Part shown: positions 25,826 through 38,105 of the stretch, piece by piece
How positions within the stretch are numbered: the stretch's first letter is position 1
How the letters are laid out: each line of letters begins with the position of its first letter
From: Wuchereria bancrofti
Lineage: Eukaryota; Nematoda; Chromadorea; Rhabditida; Onchocercidae
Assembly (NCBI GenBank): GCA_005281725.1
Contig: SSBO01000011.1
Span: 427,313-491,312 of the forward strand
DNA: 64,000 nucleotides
Reading direction: 5' to 3'
Made by a program: the position numbers and the translations under genes
Notes under the pieces: generated by a model
Database searches by the model: none
What the model was told of the DNA's origin: nothing
The model's input: only the letters and a program-made list of their open reading frames with translations

Positions 25826-28814
25826 GCAATAACAATAATAAAGTTATAAAGTAATAAACATTAAACTTTGCTGTAAATTAATAAGTCACAATATAGAGTT
25901 TTCAATAAACAAAAAAAATTCATTCCAAATACTTTACAAATAATTCATCATTCCTTAAAACAAAAATTATAATAAAATATCAAATTTTATGCTATATATA
26001 TATATTTTGATAGCTTACAATGATAGTAGCTACTTTGTCTAATTTACTTTTAAAGCTTTTTGTAATAGTAAAGAAAGAAATGAATCTTTTCATGCAATGA
26101 TTAAATTTTAAATTACTTCAATAAATGTTCATCCAAATAACTTATCACCCAAAATTACATTACTATTATTTAAAACTTCACATGAATATAATAAAAAATG
26201 AAAATAAAAATAAAATAAATACTATTACAAAACTTTCATTAATCTCACATATCCTTATAAAACTATTTACTGTGCACTAATATTAATGCTTTAAACATAA
26301 TATCAAATAAAACGACTTATTCAACATTTATGAAATTTATCAAAAATTATTAAAAAAAAAAACTATGAAATTTGATATTTGTGGAAAATTCAAACATTGC
26401 CATTTCTGATATAAATCTCTTGGTTATTTCATATAACTCTAAAATGTCATTGTTAAAATCTATTAATTTGAATGACTGACTGAACGATATGCCGATATGC
26501 TACCCAAAAAAAAAAAGAATGAAAATGTCTCAAAAATTAATATTATTAAAGAAAAGATAATTTATTAGAAGAGTACAGAAGAAAGACACAAATCTATGAA
26601 TAAACAAGATAATATATGAAATGTGCATAATATTTAAGTATTAATGAAATGAAATTAAAAATGTATAAATTAAAATGGACGATATATTCTCATTACCATT
26701 ATAAACTTTGATTGATTAGAAATATAAATATGAAATGAAATGTAAAGTAGAATAGTGAATAAAATTAAATCCTAAGCATCAATTTTGCTAGGATTCTATT
26801 AATTATAACTTTGCATCGAAACTATTAATTCTATCCAAATTTAGAAAAAGTTAAAATGTCACAAAGATTTTCAAGCTTTATCCTTTTATCATAGTTTTTT
26901 TTTTTCTGCTTTTCATACTAACCACCTATTAAGTATTAAATTTAACTACTTCCAAATATTACAAATTAAATTGTTCCTTTCTAGTTACACTTTTATCATA
27001 ACATAAATAACCTCTAACCACACCTAATCAGAAATTTTATCATCTAGAATAACAGTAAAATGAAGAAAATATTTCATCAAATTAAAGTTATTAAACTGGA
27101 AAAATATATGAAAAAATTAGCAAAAAAATTTAATTTTTGTTACTAAATTTACATAATTAAAAAAATGCTCGTTGACTTGTGACAAATTTAATGAAAAATA
27201 TAAATAAAAGGAGCAGCAAACATGCGATGCTTACTGAATCAATTAAAGTTTAAAATGTTAAAATTTTTTTTTTTTTTCATTTACATTTAAATGATACCAA
27301 ATAACAAATAACAATAAAAAAGAATAAGAAATTACAATAAAAAAAGATACGAATATATATATTTTTAATATTTATATCATTTATTTGATATAATATACAT
27401 GTTTCTATCTTTATTAAATATAACTAATTCGCATAAAATACCATCACCGAATCAAATTACCATACATTACATGCTTATATAGTGCATAATATAAATAAAA
27501 GAATAATTAAAAACGATATAAAAAAAAAAAAAAAAAACAAATAAAAATACTATCAAACAAATCAATTTTCCAAATTTCAAATATTTCCTACATTTTTATA
27601 AATATCACGAAATACTACGTAATTCTTAGTTATGATTGTATGGAATGAAAAATAATGATAAAAAGTAATTCAGAGAATGAATATTACTTGCTTTCTTTCT
27701 TTCTGAATTAAACTCTATCCCAAAAAAAAAAAAAAAATGACAAGACTAATGGACAAATACAACTACAATCTATAAGTAAAATTTGCTTCCCATTCATTTT
27801 TCAATCTACAAACAGTTGAAAAAATTGAAGTAAAACTTGCCAATGACGAGCAACACTTATCAAAATATCATTTAAAAGTTGGATAATAAAAAGAGGAAGA
27901 ATAGTGCATGGATATCATAAACAAGATGGAAAGAAATGGGAAACTAAATTTATAAAAAATGAGATTTTAACTTTGATTAAATTAAAATCTTTTTTCTGAA
28001 TCAAATTTCCACTTCTTTTTCCTCTCTACTTTAATTTTTTCCTAATGCATACATTTCTATAAATATTTCAGCAAAAGAAAAAAAAAATGCAGAGCAAACA
28101 ATTCAGTATAAGAATATGTCAAACCAAACAAACAATGAACCGAAATTTGCTAAGTAAATTCTGGAATTTTTCACATAATTGTTACAATTAAAATCATAAA
28201 ATTTTAACTCGTAAAACAAAAATTTAGCTCATAAAAACAAAACCAAAAATATTACCCAAAAAGGCGCATTTCCATGCCAAAAATATCATGGAATAAAATT
28301 ATGAATTTAATAAATTATAAAATGCATGATGTTTTCTCTCCACAAAATGTTATGTATTTCAAAAGAAAGTGTGAATACAGAAAAATAAATGGGAAAGAAA
28401 AAAACAGCATCAGAAGAATCTATAAAAGAAATAAGAAAAATGAATTTGTTCCAAGTTGAAATGTAATAGTTAGAAAGACAAAAAATAATAGTAATAATAA
28501 ATATACTCCTTAAAACACTTTTAATTTCCTTTTTTGACCTAATTTGAAAGTACAAAATGGAAAATAATAGCAAAATAATATTACAGAATTGCAAAGCTGC
28601 TATAAATTGTTGGCACAAAATGGATTATGGTGAAAAATCAGAAACAGTAAAAAGTGAATAATGAATGAATACATTTTCTGAAAAAGACGAATTAAAATAT
28701 AGTTTGCATAAAACATGCTAAAAATTATCGTTCCAAAGAAATTTTTTGGAAATTTTTACAGTACTAATTGTGAAAAGATTACAAAAAAAAAAATCAATAA
28801 CCGTAATGATAGCA
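25826..28814. other. Intergenic DNA between syntaxin-5 and HRD1 genes
   Basis: Nearly 3 kb of AT-rich sequence between two minus-strand genes, presumably 3' UTR of syntaxin-5 and promoter of sel-11. Short ATAT, TTTC and A/T homopolymer runs occur. I see no coding frame; the short frames at 28274-28618 lack splice signals and family resemblance. Confidence 0.65.
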
Positions 28815-31800
28815 TTAACTGAGGAAAACAATAAATATCACAAAGAAGAAGAAAAGTACACCAAAAACTTTGATAATCAACCAGCGATTTTGTGATATTG
28901 AATGAAAATATTTGACCAATTCCGTATGAGCAGCATCAACATTTAATGATGTTTCTTCAACATTTGAATCAATTCGAGTGATCATTTCACCTTGCTCAGT
29001 AACTAATGAAGCAAGCTATAAAACTTAAAATGATTGAAAAAAAATATATTTTAAAAATATATGTAATTGAAAAAATTTTAAATCGAAGAAAATATTCTCC
29101 GAGAAAAGAAAAAAAAACCAAATATTAATCGTAACCATTTATCATCATTTAAATGCTTCTATTATCCTCAGCAAGCATTCTTACATTATCTGAATTACAT
29201 ATATGCATCATTTCTTGAATAGATCACGTAAATTACGTCTTCCTCTCGGACGCTATATGCTATGGAAACAAATAAAAGACATTACACGCATCAAAATTTA
29301 AGTGATCTCAAGAAAGGATGCATATATATTTCCTGAGATAATATTACAATAATGTTGTTTGCATAGTAAAAAGAAACTTGCAAAAAGCTTACAACTAGTG
29401 GAAAATATAACCCAAATTTAAATTAAATTATGTCTCATTCAATTATTGATGTTTGTAACTTTTCCTATAAAAGAAGTTTAAGTAAGAGCTGTTAACCTGA
29501 CGAAAAATTTGACCCAATTCTGATATGCTGCTTTCAATATTTTCCATTGCACTTGAACGAGCTTGCAAATATGCATCTTGTTCATCAATTAGCGAAACCT
29601 ACAATTTTTTAAAATTCAATTTCATTCATTCCTAACTCTATGATATCTGCATTCAGAAGAAGCATTTCCGGCAATAATATAACTCCGTAATAATTTATTG
29701 GATAAGTTAAAATTTCAAATCTCAAAATCTGGTGACGACAACATTCATCTTTCCACTCAAACACTAATCAATTGTTATTCCTCCATCCCATAAAGCAATA
29801 ATTACTGAATTTATTTCATTAAAACATGTATGCTTGAGAATCTTTTACTGAATTGAGGATGAGTTCACGAAATATTAGCAAAATTCACAGTGTAAAAGAA
29901 TAGCGCAAACCATATGTATCTTTAGCAAAGATCAAAACAAATTGGATAAAAAAATAAAAGATACCTGTTGCTGTAACCTTTGCTGTTCTATCATATTCAT
30001 ATCAATAGCTACTGATGATGAAGCTTTTATTTCATCTTGCAATAGAACTGAACCTACTGCAAAACAATTTATTAACTATTTGATTCAAAAATAATCAAAA
30101 TCTTAAATCAAGATTTAAGCAACCTAAACACTAAACATATTTCAGTGCAAATAATTTCGTAAAAAATACAGAAATTTATTTTTAAAGTTGCAAAATATTC
30201 TCAACAGATTGGAATAACTTACAGTTTCCGGAACTGACAGAAGGTGGTAAACTCGACAACACAGGATAACCTTGACTGAATTTTTCACGACGTGATTTTT
30301 GTTGCTTTAGATTCTAAAATAGTACGAAAATATAGAAATAATGGAGCATCTCAAGTCATTGGAAGATTCACCAATAGTTTTCAATGATTTTCTGAATGTT
30401 ACATTTTTAGAGATAAAAGATAAAATAGCAATAATAAAATTCAAGTTAAATGAGACCATCCCACTATCATCACAATACCAACTAGGTTTCGGACGAAATT
30501 TCGAAACAGAATCAGTCATACCTCAGTTCGTAATTCCAACACACTTTGAAAATCCTTGCTAACACTTGCTAGCTTTGATTGAAGTCCAACAACAATCAAC
30601 TGTGAATGTCCATGTTTCTGATCCTTTTTGTTGAAATTGCCGCTATTTTTTGAAAATTCTTGCAACACTGCTATCTGCCTATTCAATCCTGTTATATCCT
30701 AGAAAATTCCATTTTTACAAATTTATCATTTAAGGAACACATTCAGAAACATTCATTTAAATAACACTTTTAAAACTTACATGTTTTATTACTTGTGATA
30801 ATTCTCCCACTTCTGCCATACGATCATCGAATAAAGACCGCCGTTTGGCTAATTCAGTTAATTTCTCCATCTTTGCACATGTCAAACTTAAATCACGCCC
30901 AATACGTCTACAAAAAGATTATTTTTGAAGAGCAAATCAAAAGAACCCAAAACTTTACATAATCTTAAAAAAAGACTTTAAATTCTAATAAAAATTACTT
31001 TGCAAGTTGTGCAAACTGTACAGACTGTTGAATTCTCGGCTCTCTTGGCGTATAACCACCGACTCCATACATTTTCATCTGAATTAAAACATCTTCTAAC
31101 CATAAGTGATAAGTCATTTCGCATCAATTTCATCACGGCTTAGACCCGAATTCTTCCCATTCCATTTTCATGCAGCAATTTTGAATAATTGGAAAGATAA
31201 AGCTTATTTCATGCTTCATTCTTACATTAAATTATTTGACTAAAAATTTTGAAAGATCCTTAACGAAAACAAATTAACCTGAAAAGATTTCGCCGTAGTA
31301 CGAAACTCGCCAGTACGATCACGAGACGGCATTTCTTCAATCGCTTTAATAAAGTTTATTGATGAACTTTGTTCGCACTCCGAATTTGTCGAATTGTTTC
31401 CGTGATAGCCAGAGAAGGTATGCTGCAATTATGATTGTTTATGGTACCGAAATATGGCAAAAATGGAAGTCATTAACACTAAAAATTGTGATATCTTGTG
31501 ATTTTGCAAAAATTGAATACTTATTAAGCAGTACATTCCATTATTCCGATGATAATGATAAAATTAGCAGTATATTCCGATGAGAAACACTACAAAAATA
31601 CAACTGTTTTAATAAAGTTTATTGTTGGGATATTAAATTTGAACGCTAAAATCTAATGCATCTTTGAAAATCAAAATGAACTGTTCAATTAATTAGATAT
31701 CATGTCTACATCATTATATTTAAAACCTAAACTTCTATCATTATATGATCTATATATTTTTATATCATCCTATTATAATATTATGATTGACAATGTTCTT

Positions 31801-33546
31801 GATTTCTTTAATATACATTTCTAGTATGCATTCTTTGCATTTAAATGTTATTTTTTAATATCAATATAAGCTAGGCTGTCTAATAAATCTCTCGACTTTT
31901 CCAAGTCGTAAACAATAAACTACTTTTATAACATATTTGATGATTAAATAAAAGTTCTTAATTTATTTCAACTAAAATTTTCAAAATATCTCGATCACTT
32001 TCAATCATATTCTATTCGAGAAGTGCTTTAGTGGTACCTTAACAATAAAATCATTGTTAGGTTACACTATAAATCAACAAGTTCAACAACATTCACAGAA
32101 AACACGTCAACATATACCTTTTCATCACTTGCTCTTTCCACAATTCCAAATGCTTATCAGTGCATTTGATAATTTTCAAGCCACTTCCGACAACCTTTAC
32201 AAAATAACAATTCTCTTTAGCCTAAACAATGCTAAGTAGCTTTCAAAGTTATTCTCCAATCTAATCTATTATTTATGCTATTTTTATCTATTTTTTATCA
32301 CAATTTTTTCTATTTTTATCACAATTCGCATTTCCCAATTGCCACAATTTTTTTCAGATGTTTTCAATTACTAGATTGAATCTTCTTGTGACAGTGAAGA
32401 AAAATTACAATTGCTCATGCATTCAACTTTTCGTCTTTGACAAAAAAGAATCACAAAGATAAAAACGAAAAAGCATTCATCTAAAATGTTTACCATGAAG
32501 AATTTCCGAAAATGTTTACGCCTAGAAAATTCATTCATTCTTTTTATGAAAATTCATTCTTTTTATCAATAACATAAATCTTTGCTTTCAATATTCGAAC
32601 AAAGAAAGGTATTCTAATCATAGCTAGCTTTAACATTGATTCACTACTCTTGAATATATTGCAATATTACGAAATCTGAATGATCTAGTTACAGTATTCC
32701 ACTCAGCGATAATATTCAAAAATAACATAAAACTTCAATCGCAATTCAATCAATACCTCGCTCAATTCATGTCCTCATTCGTCATTCAGCATGTGTGTGA
32801 AATTCATTACGAAAATTTTCATTTCACTATTGTCAATTCATTTCTCATCCATGTATCACAGTTCGTTTCAAAGAGAAAAATGTCATACACACTTCACTTC
32901 ATTGTATAATTATAGACATTTTGTCTTTAATCAACTCTTCATTTCTTTTGCCTCTCTGTTTCATACACACATATACATAATTTCCTATTTTAACAATAAA
33001 TTTTATTATACTATTATAATTATTTAAAAGTTCCGCAAAAACCTATTTAATTGCTTCATGCTATTTAGAAAAGCGCAGCTTAATATGTACATTAATATAG
33101 CTTAATTGTTAATATAACTTATTTCAAAAGTTATATATTTCAAAATTTTGCTCACTTCTCATTTTTCATTTTAACCTTCTTTGCATCCAGAAATTTTTTT
33201 ATGCATCATTTCGTCAGTTCATCTATTTTGAAATTCTTGCATGTATTCATAAAATCATTAATGTCTTATTACCAAAGTAACTATAAATTATCAAGCTTTC
33301 TCAGTTATTCAACAAAAACAAAATATATTTTAAAAAAGCGTTAAAATAAAAGTGTAAGAAATCATATACCTGTGCAGAAGACCACAATGACGAAGAAAGA
33401 TTTGCAAACGATGAGAACGGGCTACCTTTCGATTTGATAACGTCTTCTGGAGGAATGTGATTCACGTCCGACTTCACACTAATACCAGAAGTCGTAACGC
33501 GTCGTCGTGTAACTGTCAAAGGCAACTCCGTCTCATTCACATGCAT
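28815..33546 (-). CDS. syx-5: Syntaxin-5 (SED5-type Qa-SNARE), long form, 9 exons
   Basis: Golgi/ER-Golgi t-SNARE. Exons, 5' to 3': 33546-33370, 31422-31279, 31078-30999, 30907-30781, 30698-30522, 30313-30223, 30056-29965, 29598-29497, 29015-28815; phases agree and give 396 aa. The Sly1-binding N-peptide reads MPSRDRTGEF (residues 90-99). The Habc region includes KRIGRDLSLTCAKMEKLTEL. RTENLKQQKSRREKFS precedes the SNARE motif (about 297-360, zero-layer Gln 338 in TEQGEM), and a C-terminal anchor ends FFFFVIFIVFLS. An 89-residue extension precedes the usual start and contains RRR at 14-16, like the Arg-rich signal of the mammalian long isoform. The upstream start is supported by a TTTCAG acceptor at 33578-33579, 32 nt before the ATG. 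Intron 1 is about 1.95 kb and shows no gene of its own. Confidence 0.97.
31423..33369 (-). other. Long first intron of syntaxin-5
   Basis: About 1.95 kb between the exon encoding the N-terminal extension and the exon containing the internal start. It is somewhat less homopolymer-rich than other introns. No coding frame, RNA gene or mobile element is recognisable; the ORFs at 32054-32239 and 32791-33027 lack coding character. Confidence 0.75.
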
Positions 33547-34092
33547 TCAAATACCTTCGTCAATACTTATCGTTTTCCTGAAATTAATATTATACATGAG
33601 TTAAGATTTAATGATGTCAAACTTTACTTACAAACTTACATCATATTACATCATCATATATTCAAATCTACATCAAATATTTCATTTAAAACAACATAAA
33701 CTTCCTAGCAATAATGATCAAGATCATAGAGCTAATTTAAAATGAATTTTTTTTTCATTTACAAATTCATTCAACATAAACGATTAAATCAAAGATAAAT
33801 GTCATAGTTATTAATATTATTGAATATAAACTATACAATTCAACGTAAAATGAATACTTCAAAGCTAACAAAAACAAATTAATATTTTTACATTACAATA
33901 AATATAAGAAAGAAGAAATGATTGTTGCAAAGATGATTTAAAAGGTAAATTAGAGTAGAATGATGAATTCAATGAAACTTTCGGGTTACTTGCCCTCTTT
34001 TTGCCCAGCCATTCTAAAATTCCCCAAAGATATCCCAACATTTCAACTGATCACAACTTCACCTATATCACCTTTTTTTTTTTTTTTTTGGC

Positions 34093-34100
34093 TGACGTGG
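34093..34100 (+). promoter_or_regulatory. Exact UPRE core, TGACGTGG
   Basis: TGACGTGG matches the consensus TGACGTG(G/A) bound by XBP1/ATF6 in the unfolded protein response. It sits between two early-secretory-pathway genes, about 450-550 bp from each start. Sequence match only; an 8-mer can arise by chance. Confidence 0.5.
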
Positions 34101-34202
34101 TAATTGGGAATTCACGGTTGCGGGCCGTAATTTTAATGATAAATGTGAGAATTGGTTATTCATAATGAAAAAAGGAGGGATTGACTGGGGGATTTGAAAT
34201 GT

Positions 34203-34327
34203 CGCGGGGCGAAAAGCTGAGATACTAGAGGTGAAAGAATGTTATTTGAGATATCGCGGGACAAAGAGCTGAGATTTTGGGAGTTAGCAGGACGAAGAGC
34301 TGAGATATTAGAAGCGAAAGAATGTGA
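34203..34327 (+). repeat. GC-rich repeated motif in the shared promoter
   Basis: AGCTGAGAT occurs at 34215, 34267 and 34298, each preceded by a CGCGGG(G/A)C- or GCAGGAC-like segment. The first and third copies extend for about 27 bp (to GTGAAAGAATG / GCGAAAGAATG) with about three differences. Such composition is unusual in this window. Confidence 0.8.
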
Positions 34328-34552
34328 AATTTTATGATTTGTAGATTAATAATATTAAATTTATGTTTTGCATATTTCTTTGTTCGAATTTAATAGATTC
34401 TTTTTCGTTTCATTTTTTTCTTTTTTTTGAAATGCTTTAATCATATTTTGAATTTTGGACAAGTTTTCTTAAGGCTTAAATAAATTTAAACGTAAAGAAA
34501 AAAAAAACATATGTATAGTTTTCAGGATAAACTGGTATTTCCTTTGTTAAAG

Positions 34553-36278
34553 ATGCGAAATATCGCAAGTACTGTTTCTTTGCTGTTTTCAGCTCTATTG
34601 GTATTAGGCCATCAAGCACCATCATTTCCAGATCACAATGCACAGAAGCCATTGGAAGTAATATTTTTTTTTCGTGATGTAAATGCCGAGAAATTAAAAA
34701 ATTTGCAACTCAATTTTAGGACAGATTCTTTCCTACATAGATTTCTCGTTTATCAAAGAAGTTGTTTTTTTTATTCAGTGGGTTATTCTGTATGTGGCTT
34801 AATTTTGATCAGTTCAATTTTTTCATCTTATAAGATTGATTTTTCTTTTTTGAAGATGCATCATCAAGGTCAAATGCATCAACAATCGCCACCTGCTCAT
34901 CCAAATACACCACCTCAAGGTGCTCGAGAATTTGGAGGTGAACAAGTGAAAAATGTTGAGTATGTGGCATTATTAGCCTTTTACATTAGAAAATTTAACC
35001 AGTAATTTTCGTAGTTCTTAAAAATTGTTACTTTTGAGGAATAGGTTTCAATTCTGTATTGGACTTGATATTCTTTAATTTTTATTTTTTCCAAATTTAA
35101 TAACATGTTAATATTGGTTAAGTCTCTATTAAAATTTTGAAGCTATTTGGAAGTGTAAAAGAAATTTAGACTGCTTAATTTAGCTATTATTTTTATAATA
35201 AACTTCTCAAAAGCTATTTTGAATTAAAAGAAATTAGTTGGAAATGAGTGAGTAAAATTCCACTTGTTAGATAACTCTTTAATTTCACCAATCAATAATT
35301 GGACTGTAAAGTCTCTAATAAATGAAGACCATTATTTATGTTTTTTATTTTCTGTCATTTATGTTCTTAACAAACATGTAGAATTAGTTCTTATCTCTTG
35401 AGTAAAGAATTTTAATTGAAATAGTTGAAATTGGATTAGGTTAATCTTATCGTTGTCCATTAAATATTATTCTTATATATCTGTGATATGCTAAAGATAG
35501 TTTTAATTCTAAGAATAGCCGAACGAAAATAGTTGTAAGAAATTATTTGTGATTTAAAAATATTTAAGCTTTGTTGTTGTTTGACATAACTTTGCTATAT
35601 TTGGTATCATAAGGTCTCCATAGAGTTACAAAATTAAATTTGTGAAGCAACTAGCTTTGGAAATTACTCATTATTCATATAGTGAAAGCTATCATTACAA
35701 TTTACATTTTTTAGACACATCAAAGAACATTTGGATGGTAAACTTGATCAAACTGCAAATATGACACCCGAGCAATTGCAGTTCCATTATTTCAATATGC
35801 ATGACATGGATAGAAATGGTTTATTAGATGGTCTTGAATTAATTAAAGCAATCACACATTTTCATGATGGTATTAGTCATCTTTATCTATTATATCACTG
35901 TATATTTCTGTTGCCATCATGTATTTTAAGTATTGAAATGAAAACTGGGTAAAATGGAATTTGGTGCATGAAGTAAAATTTTAAGCTAATGAAAAAAAAA
36001 TTAGGGATTTTGTGGAGTGTATTTTGGACTATTACTAATTTTGATCGAATATTCCAGAAAATCGGGATTCCCGACAAGATGCATCTCAACTACCAGCAGT
36101 ACTAACGGAAACGGAAATTGAACGGATGTTAGACCCGATCTTTAATTCGGATGATCTCAACCGAGATGGTTTTATCAGTTATCCTGAATTTTCTAAAGCT
36201 CAAAAACAACGAGACGAGCAAATGAGACAGCAATACCAGCAGCAACAACAACAACAACAGCAATCTCCACATCACTAG
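34553..36278 (+). CDS. MCFD2-like EF-hand secretory cargo co-receptor, 4 exons
   Basis: Resembles MCFD2, the soluble EF-hand partner of the LMAN1/ERGIC-53 lectin that packages glycoproteins leaving the ER. Exons 34553-34657, 34856-34959, 35715-35869 and 36058-36278 give 194 aa. An N-terminal signal peptide ([19 protein letters not shown]) is followed by a His/Pro/Gln-rich linker. Then come HIKEHLDG and [20 protein letters not shown], very close to the MCFD2 core as I recall it. Both calcium loops are complete: residues 100-111 (D-M-D-R-N-G..E) and 154-165 (D-L-N-R-D-G..E). A Gln-rich tail of about 28 residues follows, which human MCFD2 lacks. An in-frame ATG at 34511 lies upstream of the TTTTCAG acceptor (ending 34525), so the ATG at 34553, which begins the signal peptide, is preferred. 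An AATAAA at about 37088 may be the polyadenylation signal. Confidence 0.9.
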
Positions 36279-38093
36279 GAAAAATGTTTGTCTCTTCACT
36301 ATGTTATCACTATTTCAAGTCATAATTTACATACTGTTTGTAGATGATTGTGACGATGTCTTTTTTGCTGAAAATTTTAAATACTTAAAGAATTTACTGT
36401 GATGAGGATGCAGTTTGGTTTTTTTTTTTCTTTTTGATGATGATGCGGTGTAGCCTTTTACTCATTTATTTACCAAATGTTGAAATTTACGAATAGAGAT
36501 AAGCTATTCTTTCAGTTATACAGAAAAGAATGCTGTTGTAGAGAATTAATAGGCAAAATATTTGTTTTCAATATTGTTATAATTCAAATTGAAATGCATA
36601 TTACAACTCTTGCTAAATGTGTATTTATGTACTCTGAAGTCGAAAAGTTTGGTTTTTTTCTTGATCTACTTTGTTTTTCTGAATATTTATCGTGCAAATG
36701 GTTAGGGGGGAGATGCTATTTCAGTCGAAAATTTTTTATGACATTCACTTTTGAGTTTTGAAAATAATTATTTGACAGATGATTGAACCACCGAAGTTAA
36801 ATTAAATTTTATTCCGGTTTTTTCAGTTGAGATTTTGAACTGGAACTTGTTGTTTATCAGCTATAGAATTCATAATAACTCTAAATTCAAATAATACTTA
36901 GTTAACCGAACGAATAAGAATCTTGTTAAGTTTTTGTATAGGAAATTTTTTGGAAATTTGGATACTTTGAAGGCACTGATATTGATTCCTTTTATTTTTT
37001 TCAAATTCTGTATGATACATATTATTACATATTTCAAGTTCATAATTTCTTAGATCTGAAACATACTATGATTTTGTTTGCTTCATCAATAAAAATAAGT
37101 TCTGTAAATAGTTTTGTAAACATCGAAATACACTATTATAACGAGGAAGAAACTCATTATAAAGATATGGCATGTGCTTAACATTAATTAATTTTGGCAA
37201 ATCTAAAAGACGAAAGAAAGAAGCAAATGTTGAGGATTACTTGTGCCAATTTAAAAATGATATGAAGTAAAAATATTTGAACAATATTACAAATATGTAT
37301 GTACAATCATTTTTGAAATTTATTTTCCATAGCTAATCATCTTACTAATCTATTACATGAGAAGGGATTTGTCAACAAATTGATAAAAATTGCAAATTTT
37401 AATGCCATAATTATTGCTTTTTTCATTATTATAGAATGCAAAAAAAGGAAAAATATTGTATTTTCACATGATTTAATATGTTTGCAAGTTGAATAGTTTG
37501 TTTATCTCTTCCCTTTTGAATATCATACTTTTCCAACTTTTATAAGTATAAAATTTCAGCTCACGTTATAGCTTTCATTTTGATGGATGCATAAACTCAG
37601 ATAATCATATTAATATTAAATTAATACTTATTAGTGTTGTAATTTTAATTATTACATCAATTTTATCGATTGATGAAATCATAGGATAAATATAAATGAT
37701 AAATTTTGTCATTTCATAATCGATTTCATAATTTACTCTGATGCAATTATCAGTAGCAATTATTATCACATGAATATGTCATATGTTTATGTCACCTGTT
37801 TTAATCCTTCATCATCCTCTCTGTTAATTTTTCATCCTACAAACTATATTAGGTAATTGGGAATTAACGGAGCCGTGAAATCATTCGTATCAATATTATT
37901 GATTGTTGTGAAATAGTTTAATTTGAACTTTAATTAGCTATCCTTAATTAGTATGTAATTTTCTTCCAATGATGTTAATTATTGCATAAAGTAATGAAGT
38001 TAGTGCTAAAGAAGGGGCAAAAAAAAAAAATTGATAGACTAATCATGGAAACATTATTAGATTATTTAGCTTATTCAATTTTAATTATATTCA
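36279..38093. other. 3' UTR and intergenic DNA before the aldo-keto reductase gene
   Basis: About 1.8 kb without coding character. It probably contains the 3' UTR of the MCFD2-like gene and the promoter of the next plus-strand gene. The 94-codon frame at 36477-36761 has no splice signals or recognisable family features. Confidence 0.65.
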
Positions 38094-38105
38094 AAATTTT
38101 TAGAT
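38094..38105 (+). promoter_or_regulatory. Candidate spliced-leader acceptor 2 nt before the reductase start
   Basis: AAAATTTTTAG directly precedes AT-ATG. There is no nearby upstream exon, so it most simply reads as a trans-splice acceptor. It fixes ATG 38106 as the start. Confidence 0.65.

Larger units (their letters stand above)
33547..34552. promoter_or_regulatory. Bidirectional promoter region between syntaxin-5 and MCFD2-like genes
   Basis: The two start codons are 1,006 bp apart on opposite strands. The middle (about 33980-34310) is clearly richer in G and C than the surroundings. It contains TGACGTGG at 34093-34100 and repeated AGCTGAGAT motifs. Acceptor-like sites at both ends (TTTCAG at 33578-33579 on the minus strand and at 34520-34525 on the plus strand) suggest trans-splicing of both mRNAs. 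Confidence 0.75.

Noticed and set aside
20946..33546. Operon of syntaxin-5 and HRD1
   Set aside because: Same strand and order would allow it, but nearly 3 kb separates them, far more than typical nematode operon spacing; not supported by sequence alone.
36477..36761. 94-codon plus-strand frame after the MCFD2-like gene
   Set aside because: Lies in the likely 3' UTR, upstream of a possible AATAAA, with no family features.
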